Position numbers and translations under genes: made by a program. DNA of 57,973 nt from an uncultured Oscillospiraceae bacterium (GTDB lineage Bacteria; Bacillota; Clostridia; Oscillospirales; Oscillospiraceae): the NCBI GenBank assembly GCA_944383165.1, contig CALWON010000007.1, positions 1 through 57,973 of the forward strand, in the 5' to 3' direction. A model generated the notes under the pieces. It saw nothing but the letters and a program-made list of their open reading frames with translations, was not told the DNA's origin and made no database searches. Positions within the stretch are counted from its first letter, which is position 1; every line of letters begins with the position of its first letter. Of the stretch, positions 9,640 through 20,643 are shown piece by piece.

Positions 9640-9645
9640 TATAAT
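9640..9645 (+). promoter_or_regulatory. candidate -10 box for the zinc-ribbon/thioesterase operon
   Basis: A consensus TATAAT lies 37 bases before the GTG start of the next gene, in the divergent gap after the receptor promoter. No convincing -35 hexamer is found 16-18 bases upstream (TAGCAA is the only candidate). Confidence 0.35.
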
Positions 9646-9682
9646 AAAAGAATACACTAAAAAATAATGGAGGAATTTGGAA

Positions 9683-10300
9683 GTGGATCAAAAGAAGACA
9701 AGGTTTCTGTCCTATATTTGCCCCAAATGCAGGCAGTCGGTGATTGTAGAACGGGATGTGTTTGGTCTGGCTGCATCCCCAACCCATATTCAATGCCCTT
9801 GTGGAAAATCTGAACTGGAGGTAGAGTTTTTGCCACAAAGGGTGCGTTTGCAGGTTCCCTGTGTCTATTGTGGTCGGGAACATGAGGTTGCCTGCCCACC
9901 TCAGGCATTCTTACGAGAGAAGGCGTTGGCGTTTTCCTGTAGCATCTCTGGTCTCGATTGCTGCTATATAGGGGAGGAAGGACCGGTGTATGCAGCCACA
10001 GCCAGACTGGAGCAGGCGATTGACCAGGTGGAAGTGGAGCGGGAAGGAGAAGAACGTACATTTCTCAATGAGGTAGTAATGGAGGAAGTGCTTTCTGAGT
10101 TGAAGGACATTGCAGCACGAGGAGGTATTTCCTGTGCCTGTGGTTCCAAAGCATGGGATTTTCAGGTGCAGTACAGTGCAGTGGAGCTGATGTGTCAGGA
10201 ATGTGGGGCACAAATGCGGATTCCAGCCGCCACAGCAGATGATATTGACGACCTGTGTTGTAAAACCAGAATTGTGATTCGGGGGCGGAAGAAAGGATGA
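9683..10300 (+). CDS. multi-zinc-ribbon protein of the CpXC type, 205 aa
   Basis: Unknown function. The protein is built from cysteine pairs typical of zinc ribbons: YICPKC near residues 11-15, CPCGKSE near 37-41, CVYCG near 56-60, then SCACGSK and CQECGAQ in the last quarter. The N-terminal part resembles the CpXC family of Bacillota. The region between (about 100-150) is acidic and probably helical. No membrane segment or signal peptide is present. I choose GTG at 9683, nine bases after GGAGG; a TTG two codons earlier sits too close to the ribosome site. It overlaps the thioesterase gene by ATGA, so the two are co-translated. Confidence 0.75.
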   Translation: MDQKKTRFLSYICPKCRQSVIVERDVFGLAASPTHIQCPCGKSELEVEFLPQRVRLQVPCVYCGREHEVACPPQAFLREKALAFSCSISGLDCCYIGEEGPVYAATARLEQAIDQVEVEREGEERTFLNEVVMEEVLSELKDIAARGGISCACGSKAWDFQVQYSAVELMCQECGAQMRIPAATADDIDDLCCKTRIVIRGRKKG

Positions 10301-11040
10301 GCCAGATTTTTGAGATGACACTGCCTATTCGTTCCGGTGAAGTGGATGGAATGGGTCGGTGTAAGGCTTCCGCTCTGTTGGGGCATATGCAGGAAGCTGC
10401 CACTGGTGCAGCAGAACAGGGTGGTTTCTCCAGAGAATCGACATTGGAACGGTATGGAAGTTTTTGGATGCTGACAAGACTTTGGTATCAGATGAAACGT
10501 CCCCTGCTGTTTTCTGAGGCGTTAACCATTCGCACCTGGCACCGGGGAGAGCGGGGAGCTAGTCTCTATCGAGATTATGATTTGTTTGTGGGACAGGAGC
10601 ATGTGGGTGAGTGTGTTTCAAGCTGGGTTTTGGCAAATATACAGACAAGGGCACTCCACCGCATGAGCCAGGTTGCAGAGCTAAAAGGCACTGACGGAGG
10701 CACATATTGCAAAGAGAAAAAGCTCCATAAACTGGTTTTGCCAGAGGAAATGGAACTGGTACAGAAGCGGATGCTCCACTACAGTGATACCGATATGAAT
10801 GGGCATGTGAACAATACAAGATATGCAGATTTTGTCTGTGATGCGCTTTCTATGGAACATCTTTCTCAAAAAAAATACCTATCACAGTTACAGATTGGAT
10901 ATTTGGCAGAGTGTAAGCCTGGGGAACAGATTCATTTACTGGCTGGGCAGCAGGAGGACAAACATTTTGTAAAGGGCATAGACGAAGCAGGCAAAAGTCG
11001 CTTTGAAGCATCGGTGATTTTTGGTGATGTATCTCCTTGA
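10297..11040 (+). CDS. acyl-ACP thioesterase (FatA/FatB-like), 247 aa
   Basis: Releases free fatty acids from acyl-carrier protein. The protein is a double hotdog fold: the first half carries DGMGRCKASALLGHMQEAA (about 18-36) and the second the catalytic segment DTDMNGHVNNTRYADF at 164-179, with the family's Asn/His cluster. Length is normal for bacterial members. Bacterial homologues are often annotated as acyl-ACP thioesterase but their chain-length preference is not predictable. Start ATG overlaps the stop of the zinc-ribbon gene. The guaB promoter overlaps its stop codon, so transcription of this pair probably runs on into guaB. Confidence 0.88.
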   Translation: MSQIFEMTLPIRSGEVDGMGRCKASALLGHMQEAATGAAEQGGFSRESTLERYGSFWMLTRLWYQMKRPLLFSEALTIRTWHRGERGASLYRDYDLFVGQEHVGECVSSWVLANIQTRALHRMSQVAELKGTDGGTYCKEKKLHKLVLPEEMELVQKRMLHYSDTDMNGHVNNTRYADFVCDALSMEHLSQKKYLSQLQIGYLAECKPGEQIHLLAGQQEDKHFVKGIDEAGKSRFEASVIFGDVSP

Positions 11041-11066
11041 CAAAGTTGGGAAAAGAGAGGTACAAT
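11037..11066 (+). promoter_or_regulatory. guaB promoter
   Basis: TTGACA (11037-11042), an 18-base spacer and TACAAT (11061-11066), with the -35 overlapping the thioesterase stop codon. Directly after the -10 an 8-bp inverted repeat (GGGACATT-ATC-AATGTTCC, 11067-11085) covers the expected transcription start. Confidence 0.8.
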
Positions 11067-11116
11067 GGGACATTATCAATGTTCCAGAGGGACAAACTGG
11101 TTCAAACATCAAATGA

Positions 11117-12616
<1,500 letters not shown>

Positions 12617-12626
12617 AAAGAGTTAC

Positions 12627-12659
12627 AAAGCCGTGCCTTTTGAGGCATGGCTTTTTTTT
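12627..12659 (+). terminator. intrinsic terminator after guaB
   Basis: A 12-bp stem (AAAGCCGTGCCT with AGGCATGGCTTT, one G-T pair, loop TTTG) followed by eight T residues. Confidence 0.93.
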
Positions 12660-12671
12660 ATAGAAATTCTG

Positions 12672-12680
12672 TGCTATAAT
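12672..12680 (+). promoter_or_regulatory. addB promoter, extended -10
   Basis: TGCTATAAT gives a consensus -10 with the TGn extension, 33 bases before the addB ATG. The -35 position falls in the T run of the guaB terminator and has no consensus hexamer, which an extended -10 tolerates. Confidence 0.6.
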
Positions 12681-12712
12681 AGGGGCATTCTGAAAGAAGG
12701 GCAGTGAGGGGC

Positions 12713-15700
12713 ATGTTGAAACTGTTGCTGGGACGGGCAGGAACAGGAAAGACCACACAAGTAGTACATCGTTTGCAGGAACAGGGAATGGTACGCCGTC
12801 AGATTTTGATGGTACCAGAGCAGCAGTCCCACGAGATGGAACGGCTGTTGTGTCAGGAGGGGGGAAATGGCAGCTCCCTCTATGCAGAAGTGCTGTCCTT
12901 TAGCCGATTGGCTAGCCGTGTGTTTCAGGCGGCTGGCGGTATGGGTCAGGAGGAAATAGACAGTGGAGGACGGCTGCTGCTGATGTATCAGGCGGTACAG
13001 GCGTCCATCAACCAACTGACCGTCTATGCAAGACCATCCAGACGCCCCTCCTTTCTCGAGGGCTTGCTGGCTACGGTGGATGAGTTGAAAAGCTGTTGCG
13101 TCAGACCGGAGACACTGGTGAAAGCAGGGCTGGAACTGGGCGGCAATGAGGGAGATAAACTAAAAGATTTGGGGATCATCTGCACTGCATATGAGGCACT
13201 GACTGCCCGCACCGCATTTGACCCCAGAGACAGGTTGAGCCGAGTGGCAGAGAAGCTGAAAACCTGCCAGTTTGCCAAAGATACAGACTTATGGTTGGAT
13301 GGATTTACAGATTTTACTCCCCAACAACATAGGGTACTGCGAGAGCTGATGATGCAGGCAAATTCCATGACTGTGACTCTGACCTGTGACCATTTGGAGG
13401 AAGATGAGGGGGGCAGTGGTATTTTTTCTCCTGCACGCCGGACCGCTGCCAAGCTGATGGAACTGGCAAAACAGGTGCATGTACCATGTGAAGTGGAGTT
13501 TTTGCACAATCAGGCAAGGGACAGAGTGCCACCACTGCAATGGCTGGAACAGGTGCTGTTTGCTCATGGAGCCATAGAACCAGAACAGGGGCAGGAGGCT
13601 GTCCAGCTCTATTCTGCCCTGACCCCACGTTCCGAGGTGGAGTGGGTGGCATCCCAGATTCGGATGTTGGTGCGAACCAAAGGGCTGCGCTATCGGGAGA
13701 TTGGCGTGGTGGCTCGAGGCTTTGAACGATACCAAGATTTGGTGGAATCCATTTTTCCACGGTATGAAGTGCCTGTATTCACCTCTGCTATGAGCAGTAT
13801 TCTGGAAAAACCGGTGCTGTCTCTGGTGGTGTCTGCGCTGGACAGCGTGTCCAATGGATATACCTATGAAGATGTATTCCGCTATCTGAAAAGTGGGTTG
13901 ACGGACATCACACAGGAGGAGCGAGACTTATTAGAGAACTATGTCCTGAAATGGAACATTCGGGGGAGCCAATGGACACAAAAAAAACCATGGAGCATGC
14001 ACCCAAAGGGGTATGGTGCAAAGTGGAGTGATGAAGATAAGGTACTGGTGGAGCAGCTGGATCAGCTGCGGCGCAAGGTCTCGGAGCCATTGGAGCAGTT
14101 GCGGAGCAACAAAGACTGTACTGGCAGGGGACAGGCGGTGTGCCTCTATCAGTTTTTAGAGCAAATCTGTTTGCCGGAGCGGTTGGAGGAGCGTGTGGAG
14201 GAACTGCACCGACGGGAACAGCCTGCACTGGGAGAAGAATACCGGCAACTCTGGGAAATTTTATGTACTGGTTTGGAGCAGTGTGCAGCCCTGTTGGGGG
14301 AACAGCCTATGGAACTGGGAGAGTTTTCTCAACTCTTTCGTCTGGTGCTGTCCCAGTATGATGTGGGTACCATTCCGGTTTCTCTGGACCGTGTGACAGC
14401 AGGGGAGACCACCAGACAGACAGGGCATTCGGTCAAGGTGCTGTTTGTGCTGGGGGCAGATGATGCCTCTATGCCACAGGTCAGCAGTGCGCCTGGTCTA
14501 TTGACCGACGATGAGAGAAGCCTGCTGGCAACCTATGGGCTGGAATTAAACCAATCTACAAGAGAGTTACTATATCGTGAGATGACTACCGTCTATTTGA
14601 CATGTACCAGACCAAAAGAGCAACTGATTGTGAGCTGGGCAGGGCAGGGCAGCGGCGGAGAGGAGCGGCGACCCAGTTTTCTGGTGGAACGTCTGTTGCG
14701 GCTGTTTCAGGATGTGCAGGTAGTACAGGAGGAAGATTTACAGGGACAGTTCCGATTAGAAGCCCCTCTGCCTGCATTGGAACAGGCAGGGCACAACCGG
14801 GCAGCCCGTCAGACGTTGGGACAGTTACCCCGCTATGCCCCCATGATTCAGAGATTAAATGAGGCAAGCAAATGGACACGGGGCAGGCTTTCTACTGCGG
14901 CAGTACGGCGGCTCTATGGAAAGCGGGTGCCTATGTCGGCATCCAGAATGGATAAGTATAAATCCTGTCATTTTTCCTATTTTATGCAGTATGGGCTGGA
15001 GGCAAAACCACGAAAACAGGCGGGATTTGATGCGCCAGAGTACGGCAGTTTTGTCCACTATGTGCTGGAGCATGTGCTGAAAGATGAGATGTTCCAGCAG
15101 ACCACCATAGAAGGCTGGGGACCAGAGGGGAATTACAGCCAAAAGAGGCTGCGCCAACTGACCAAAGAGGCAGTGGAACGCTATGTAGCGGAGGAATTGG
15201 GCGGGCTGGAACAACAGACAGAGCGGTTTCGTTATCTGTTCCGCCGACTGTTGCGCTCGGTTCAATCGGTAGTGGAAAATGTGGCAGAGGAGCTGTTGAG
15301 CTCCAAGTTTAAACCACTCTCCTTTGAATTGGGGTTTGGCACAGGAAAGGATTTACCGCCTGTGGAGATGACAGTACATGGGGTTACACTGAGTATTTCC
15401 GGCTTTGTGGACCGAATTGACGGCTGGGAACACAATGGAAAACTGTATCTGAGAGTGGTGGACTATAAGACTGGAAAAAAATCCTTTGATTTTACAGAGG
15501 TTTGGAATGGGTTAGGGCTGCAAATGCTACTCTATCTCTTTACCCTCAATGATAGGGGACAGGAACTCTATGGAATTCCGGTAGAAGAAGCAGGGGTGCT
15601 CTATCTGCCTGCCCGGGATGCCATTATCAAAGGCAGTCGTACTATGTCAGATGAGCGTTGGCGGGCACAAGTGGACAAAGAATTGACACGCAGTGGGTTA

Positions 15701-16069
15701 ATTTTGGATGACCCAGAGGTGTTGGATGCAATGGAACAGCCGGGGGAGGAGGGCTACCGTTTTCTCCCTCTGAAAATCTCCAAAACCACAGGAGAAATTT
15801 CCGGCGAACTGTTGGCGAGTGCGGAGCGACTAGGAAAGTTGGGTACACACATCCAGCATATGCTGGAAGAAATCTGTCAGGAAATTGCACAGGGCAACAT
15901 CACCGCCGACCCGTTTTGGCGTGGTGCAGACAAAAATGCCTGTCAATACTGCGACTATGCCCCAGCCTGTCTCTTTGAGGAGGGCAGAGGGGGAGATTGC
16001 CGCAGATGGCTGAGCCATTTGAAAGGCGAGGCATTTTGGGAGAAAATCCAAGGAAATACGAGGAAATAA
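12713..16069 (+). CDS. addB: AddB subunit of the AddAB helicase-nuclease, 1118 aa
   Basis: With AddA it processes double-strand breaks for RecA-dependent repair. The N-terminal P-loop is GRAGTGKT at 7-14. The C-terminal nuclease domain has VVDYKTGKKSF near 916. The iron-sulfur cluster that pins this domain is indicated by one Cys in KYKSCHFSYF (about 752) and three in NACQYCDYAPAC (about 1077-1086). Of two possible starts I choose ATG 12713, about 10 bases after GAAGGGC; GTG 12704 lies only 3 bases from it. The pyridoxal kinase gene begins two bases after its TAA, and addA follows that, forming one operon. Confidence 0.96.
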   Translation: MLKLLLGRAGTGKTTQVVHRLQEQGMVRRQILMVPEQQSHEMERLLCQEGGNGSSLYAEVLSFSRLASRVFQAAGGMGQEEIDSGGRLLLMYQAVQASINQLTVYARPSRRPSFLEGLLATVDELKSCCVRPETLVKAGLELGGNEGDKLKDLGIICTAYEALTARTAFDPRDRLSRVAEKLKTCQFAKDTDLWLDGFTDFTPQQHRVLRELMMQANSMTVTLTCDHLEEDEGGSGIFSPARRTAAKLMELAKQVHVPCEVEFLHNQARDRVPPLQWLEQVLFAHGAIEPEQGQEAVQLYSALTPRSEVEWVASQIRMLVRTKGLRYREIGVVARGFERYQDLVESIFPRYEVPVFTSAMSSILEKPVLSLVVSALDSVSNGYTYEDVFRYLKSGLTDITQEERDLLENYVLKWNIRGSQWTQKKPWSMHPKGYGAKWSDEDKVLVEQLDQLRRKVSEPLEQLRSNKDCTGRGQAVCLYQFLEQICLPERLEERVEELHRREQPALGEEYRQLWEILCTGLEQCAALLGEQPMELGEFSQLFRLVLSQYDVGTIPVSLDRVTAGETTRQTGHSVKVLFVLGADDASMPQVSSAPGLLTDDERSLLATYGLELNQSTRELLYREMTTVYLTCTRPKEQLIVSWAGQGSGGEERRPSFLVERLLRLFQDVQVVQEEDLQGQFRLEAPLPALEQAGHNRAARQTLGQLPRYAPMIQRLNEASKWTRGRLSTAAVRRLYGKRVPMSASRMDKYKSCHFSYFMQYGLEAKPRKQAGFDAPEYGSFVHYVLEHVLKDEMFQQTTIEGWGPEGNYSQKRLRQLTKEAVERYVAEELGGLEQQTERFRYLFRRLLRSVQSVVENVAEELLSSKFKPLSFELGFGTGKDLPPVEMTVHGVTLSISGFVDRIDGWEHNGKLYLRVVDYKTGKKSFDFTEVWNGLGLQMLLYLFTLNDRGQELYGIPVEEAGVLYLPARDAIIKGSRTMSDERWRAQVDKELTRSGLILDDPEVLDAMEQPGEEGYRFLPLKISKTTGEISGELLASAERLGKLGTHIQHMLEEICQEIAQGNITADPFWRGADKNACQYCDYAPACLFEEGRGGDCRRWLSHLKGEAFWEKIQGNTRK

Positions 16070-16071
16070 CC

Positions 16072-16905
16072 ATGCAGAACAGTAAAAACATTCTGATTAT
16101 CAATGATATGCCCGGATATGGGAAAGTGGCACTGGCTGCCATGCTGCCCATCCTGTCCACTATGGGACACAGTGTCTACAATTTACCCACGGCACTGGTG
16201 TCCAATACGCTGGATTATGGAAAATTTACCATTTTAGATACCACAGACTATATGAGAAAGTCCATTCAGGTGTGGCAGGAGATGGGGTTTACCTTTGATT
16301 GTATCACTACGGGATTTCTGGCATCCCCAGAACAGGTGGACATCATACAGGAGTTCATTGCCAGCCAGCAGAAAGAGGATTTGCTGGTGATGACTGACCC
16401 CATTATGGCAGATGATGGAAAACTGTATAATGGGGTTACAGAGGAGACCATTGAAACCATGCGCAGGCTCATTGGTGTAGCAGATGTGATTGTACCCAAT
16501 GTGACAGAGGCAACCTTTTTGACCGATTTGTACCGGGGACAGGAAGCACTGACCAGAGAGCAGGCAAGACAGGTGGTGGACAAACTTCTGGAGTATGGTC
16601 CACGTTCTGTGGTTGTGACCAGTGGAGTGGCACAGGAGACAGGGGAACATGTGGTCTGGGGGTACAATGGCAAAACAGGAGCCTATTTTACCTTGCCCTA
16701 TGAATTTATCAAAGTGCATTTTCCCGGTACTGGGGATATGTTCTCAGCGGTGCTGGTGGGCGAATTGCTGGATGGCAAACCGTTGGAACAGGCGGTACAG
16801 CGTGGGATGGATGTGCTGGAGACCCTGATTTTAATGGAGCGAAACGAGGCTGAAAAAAACAAAGGGATTCGGATTGAGCGTTTCTTAGGTCTGCTGCAAA
16901 AATAG
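16072..16905 (+). CDS. pyridoxal/pyridoxamine kinase, PfkB superfamily, 277 aa
   Basis: Phosphorylates pyridoxal or pyridoxamine with ATP in vitamin B6 salvage. The ribokinase fold begins ILIINDMPGYGKVALAAMLP; the family anion-hole/catalytic motif is FPGTGDMFSAVL with Asp 222, and TDPIMADDGKLYNG (about 104-117) matches the PdxK/PdxY substrate region. An upstream in-frame ATG inside addB is a shadow; the true start has CGAGGA about 6 bases before it. It is wedged between addB and addA with gaps of 2 and 22 bases, although it has no known role in recombination. Whether it prefers pyridoxal or pyridoxamine cannot be told. Confidence 0.9.
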   Translation: MQNSKNILIINDMPGYGKVALAAMLPILSTMGHSVYNLPTALVSNTLDYGKFTILDTTDYMRKSIQVWQEMGFTFDCITTGFLASPEQVDIIQEFIASQQKEDLLVMTDPIMADDGKLYNGVTEETIETMRRLIGVADVIVPNVTEATFLTDLYRGQEALTREQARQVVDKLLEYGPRSVVVTSGVAQETGEHVVWGYNGKTGAYFTLPYEFIKVHFPGTGDMFSAVLVGELLDGKPLEQAVQRGMDVLETLILMERNEAEKNKGIRIERFLGLLQK

Positions 16906-16927
16906 AAATCCAAAGGAGAGAAAAAAT

Positions 16928-19900
16928 ATGGCATTTCCGCTGACCAGAGAACAACAGGAGATTGTAAACGACAGAGGCGGAGAACTGCTGGTGTCAGCGG
17001 CTGCCGGCTCAGGCAAAACCCGTGTTCTGGTAGAACGGCTTTTGAATCGAGTGACCGAGGAAGGGGTAGACATTGACCAGTTTTTGGTGATTACCTACAC
17101 CAAAGCGGCAGCGGCAGAACTGCGGGGGCGTATTGCACAGGAATTGTCCCAGCGGTTGGGCGAAAACCCCAATGACCAGCATTTAAGACGGCAGACTACC
17201 CTGGTTTATAAGGCACAGATTTCCACCATCCACGCCTTTTGTTCCAGTTTTCTGCGGGAGTATGGGCATTTGTTGGATTTAGACCCAGATTTTCGCCAGT
17301 GTGATGAAAATGAGGCAACCCTTTTGATGGCACAGGTGCTGGAAGATGTGCTGGAGGAGAATTATAAAAAAATTACAGATGGCTGCGCCTTCTCTCTGCT
17401 GGTGGACACCATGGCAGCGGGACGGGATGACCGAAAACTGGCTCAAATTGTATTGGATGTGTATGGACGTATCCAGAGCCACCCCAACCCCATGCAGTGG
17501 TTACAGGAACAAAAAGAGCAGTGGGCACTGGATGGCATACAGGATGCAGGGGAGACTGTCTGGGGTCAACTGATTTTGGACAATGTGGGTAAGCAGGTAC
17601 AGGACAGTGTCAGAAAGCTGGAACAGGCACTGGGAATGTGCCAGCAGGATGAACTATTGTCACAGAACTATGCACCATCCATTCAAGCCACCTTGGAGGA
17701 GTTGGACACACTGTCTCTGGCAATCAAAACAGGATGGGATGCAGTATATGCCTGTCTGCCCATCTCCTTTCCAGCCGTGGGGCGCAAACGAAAACGTACA
17801 GTGGAACTCAGCCCCATGGAGGAAGAACAGGTTGCACAACTGACCCAGCGGGTGAAGGGGCTGAGAGAGCGGGCAAAAAAGCAACTCAGCAGTTTAGCAG
17901 ACCAGATGGAAGGAGACAGCAGTCAGGTTTTGGAGGATATGCACCTGACCCAGCCTGCTGTTCTGGGGCTTCTGGATTTGGTGGGAGAGTTTCGGACTGC
18001 CTACACGGAGGAAAAGAGAAAGCGCAGTTTACTGGACTTCTCCGATTTGGAACACTGCACGGTACAACTGCTGTATGACGAGCAGACAGGGGCATACAGC
18101 CAACTTGCCAAGGGGGTGGGGGAGCGGTTTGTAGAAGTGATGGTGGACGAATATCAGGATACCAATCAGGTACAAAACGCCATTTTTACTGCCATTTCAG
18201 AGGATGGAAACCGACTTTTTCAGGTGGGAGACGTGAAACAGTCTATTTATCGTTTCCGACTGGCTGATCCAACCATTTTTCTGGATAAGTTCAATCGGTA
18301 TCCTATGGGAACAGAGAAAGAGGAACAACAGCCCCACAAGCGAGTTTTATCTCAGAATTTCCGCTCCAGGGCGCAGGTGCTGGAGGGGTGTAATGACCTG
18401 TTCCGCAACATTATGTCCACAGAGTTCGGAGAGCTGGACTACACCGAGGAACAGGCACTGGTGCCAGGAGCCACCTTCCCAGATGGAGAGGACTACAAGC
18501 TGGAGTTGAATCTCTATGACCTCTCCTATCAGGACGATTTGGAAGAACAGAATCGCATGGATAAAAATGCACTGGAGGCAAAGGAAGTGGCAAGGCGAAT
18601 CCGCCAGTTGCTGCAAAAACCCTTGCTCATTCAGGGAGGACAGGAGCAGAGACCACTGCGTCCCTCTGATGTGATGATTCTGCTGCGCAGTCCCGGTGTG
18701 GTGATGCACCACTATGTCCGTGCCTTGGAACAGGAGGGTATTCCATGGAATGCAGAAGGTGGAGATGACTTTTTTGAGAGCAGTGAAATCAATGTGGCTC
18801 TTTCTCTTTTGCAGGTAGTGGACAACCCCAGACAGGATGTGCCGCTGATAGCCGTGCTGCGCTCCCCGGTTTATGGATTTGAAGCGGATGAACTGGCAGT
18901 GATGCGGGCAGGGTGCAAAGGGGATTTCTATACCGCTCTGATGCGTGCAGCGGAGGAGGGAAATGAGAAATGCCGCAATTTCGTTAGAGAATTGGATGCC
19001 CTGCGGTTTGGAGCGGCTGACCGCACCTGTACTCAGCTCATCTGGCACATCTATGAGACCTGTAATCTGATGGGACTATTTGGCGCACTGCCAGAGGGAG
19101 AAGTGCGGCAGGAACATCTCTACACCCTCTATGCACTGGCAAGACAAATGGAACACAACGGCTGTCGTACCCTGTTCCAGTTTTTGCTTCGGTTGGAACG
19201 AATGAGAACCAATGGAAGTAAAATCCAGACGGGCAACAGCGGCAGAGAGGGAGAAGGCGTTTCCATTCTCTCCATCCATCGCTCCAAAGGATTGGAGAAA
19301 CCGGTTGTGTTTGTCTGTGGATTGTCCAGACGGCTCAATCAGGAAGATATGCGCAGACCTGTGCTCTTTCATCCGGTTCTGGGGTTGGGACCTCGTGGGC
19401 TGGAACAGAGCAGGATGGTGGAGTATCTTACCTTGGCTCGAAAAGCAGTGGCACAAAAACTGGAACAGGAAATGATGGCTGAGGAACTGCGGCTTTTGTA
19501 TGTGGCAATGACCAGAGCAAAGGAAAAACTGGTGTTATCCATTGTCCTGCGGGAGGGAGCCAGAGAACTGGAAAGATTAAGTGGGGATGTGGCAGTTCCT
19601 GTCTCCCCCATTGCGCTGGAACAACAGATGAGTGTGGCACAGTGGATTTTGCTCCATGTGCTGACTCGTCCAGAGGCGCAAAACTTGCGAGAACTGGCTG
19701 GGGCAGGTGATTTGCCTGTTGCAGACAACTTGGGACCCCAGTGGGACATCCATTGGAAGGTGCTCCAACAGGAGGCAGAGGACACCGAACAGGAGGGGTA
19801 CTATACGGACGCACCACAGCAGCAGGAACAGGAGGAACAGACCCTGCTGGAGGCGTTGAACTGGTTCTATCCCCACAGCGCAGCGGTGCAAATGCCATCT

Positions 19901-20551
19901 AAACTGACGGCTACACAGTTAAAGGGGCGCAGTGTAGACGAGGAGAGCAGGCAGGAGGCACGGGAGTTAGTACCTCAGACGGCACGGGCAGTGGAGCTAT
20001 ATCGACCTCAATTCATCGCCAAAGAGAGGGGACTGTCTGGGGCACAAAAAGGAATTGCGCTCCACCTTGCCATGCAGTACATCCCTCTGGATGGCGACCA
20101 CAGCAGACAGGGGATTCAAAAGGAACTGGACCGCCTGAAGGCAGGGAACTATCTCACTCAGCTGCAATATGAGGCAATTTCTCCACGCACTCTGTCCATA
20201 TTCTTTCAGTCGGAATTGGGAAAACGTCTGAAACAGGCAAAAAATAAACGGCGAGAGTTCAAATTTTCTCTGCTGGTGCCAGCAGAACGGTATGAAGTGG
20301 GGGTTGAGGGGGAACAGGTACTGCTCCAAGGTGTGATTGACTGCTGGTTTGAGGAAAAAGACGGCATTACATTGCTGGATTTCAAAAGCGATTTTGTCAC
20401 AAAGGGACAGGAGGCAACCTGTGCCCAGCGGTACCGCCCACAGCTGGAAGCATACGCTATGGCATTGGAAACCATCACAGGAAAAAAAGTGCAGCACAAA
20501 ATTTTGTGGTTTTTTGGAACTGGCACAGCATACGAGCTAAATGAAAAATAA
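16928..20551 (+). CDS. addA: AddA subunit of the AddAB helicase-nuclease, 1207 aa
   Basis: UvrD-family 3'-5' helicase with a C-terminal nuclease. Motifs in order: Walker A SAAAGSGKT (23-31), motif Ia ITYTKAAAAELRGRI, STIHAFCSSFLREYG, Walker B VMVDEYQDTN (about 403-412), motif III GDVKQSIYRFRLADP, motif IV NFRSR, motif V ILSIHRSKGLEKPVVFV, motif VI LLYVAMTRAKEKLVLS. The nuclease site is LLDFKSDFV near 1149 with upstream GIALHLAMQYI. Length is normal. A ribosome site AAAGGAGAG lies 7-8 bases before ATG. Last gene of the addB-kinase-addA operon; no hairpin terminator follows, but the rpmE promoter starts within 15 bases. Confidence 0.97.
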   Translation: MAFPLTREQQEIVNDRGGELLVSAAAGSGKTRVLVERLLNRVTEEGVDIDQFLVITYTKAAAAELRGRIAQELSQRLGENPNDQHLRRQTTLVYKAQISTIHAFCSSFLREYGHLLDLDPDFRQCDENEATLLMAQVLEDVLEENYKKITDGCAFSLLVDTMAAGRDDRKLAQIVLDVYGRIQSHPNPMQWLQEQKEQWALDGIQDAGETVWGQLILDNVGKQVQDSVRKLEQALGMCQQDELLSQNYAPSIQATLEELDTLSLAIKTGWDAVYACLPISFPAVGRKRKRTVELSPMEEEQVAQLTQRVKGLRERAKKQLSSLADQMEGDSSQVLEDMHLTQPAVLGLLDLVGEFRTAYTEEKRKRSLLDFSDLEHCTVQLLYDEQTGAYSQLAKGVGERFVEVMVDEYQDTNQVQNAIFTAISEDGNRLFQVGDVKQSIYRFRLADPTIFLDKFNRYPMGTEKEEQQPHKRVLSQNFRSRAQVLEGCNDLFRNIMSTEFGELDYTEEQALVPGATFPDGEDYKLELNLYDLSYQDDLEEQNRMDKNALEAKEVARRIRQLLQKPLLIQGGQEQRPLRPSDVMILLRSPGVVMHHYVRALEQEGIPWNAEGGDDFFESSEINVALSLLQVVDNPRQDVPLIAVLRSPVYGFEADELAVMRAGCKGDFYTALMRAAEEGNEKCRNFVRELDALRFGAADRTCTQLIWHIYETCNLMGLFGALPEGEVRQEHLYTLYALARQMEHNGCRTLFQFLLRLERMRTNGSKIQTGNSGREGEGVSILSIHRSKGLEKPVVFVCGLSRRLNQEDMRRPVLFHPVLGLGPRGLEQSRMVEYLTLARKAVAQKLEQEMMAEELRLLYVAMTRAKEKLVLSIVLREGARELERLSGDVAVPVSPIALEQQMSVAQWILLHVLTRPEAQNLRELAGAGDLPVADNLGPQWDIHWKVLQQEAEDTEQEGYYTDAPQQQEQEEQTLLEALNWFYPHSAAVQMPSKLTATQLKGRSVDEESRQEARELVPQTARAVELYRPQFIAKERGLSGAQKGIALHLAMQYIPLDGDHSRQGIQKELDRLKAGNYLTQLQYEAISPRTLSIFFQSELGKRLKQAKNKRREFKFSLLVPAERYEVGVEGEQVLLQGVIDCWFEEKDGITLLDFKSDFVTKGQEATCAQRYRPQLEAYAMALETITGKKVQHKILWFFGTGTAYELNEK

Positions 20552-20564
20552 TTGAAAAAAAGGC

Positions 20565-20593
20565 TTGCATTTTTGGAAAACTTGTGCTACCAT
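20565..20593 (+). promoter_or_regulatory. rpmE promoter
   Basis: TTGCAT (20565-20570), 17 bases, TACCAT (20588-20593) with a TGC just before the -10. It lies in the 92-base gap between addA and rpmE. Confidence 0.65.
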
Positions 20594-20643
20594 GTTAGTT
20601 GCGTTTACAAACGATCCTCCAAGGAGAAAGAGGTGAAGATACA

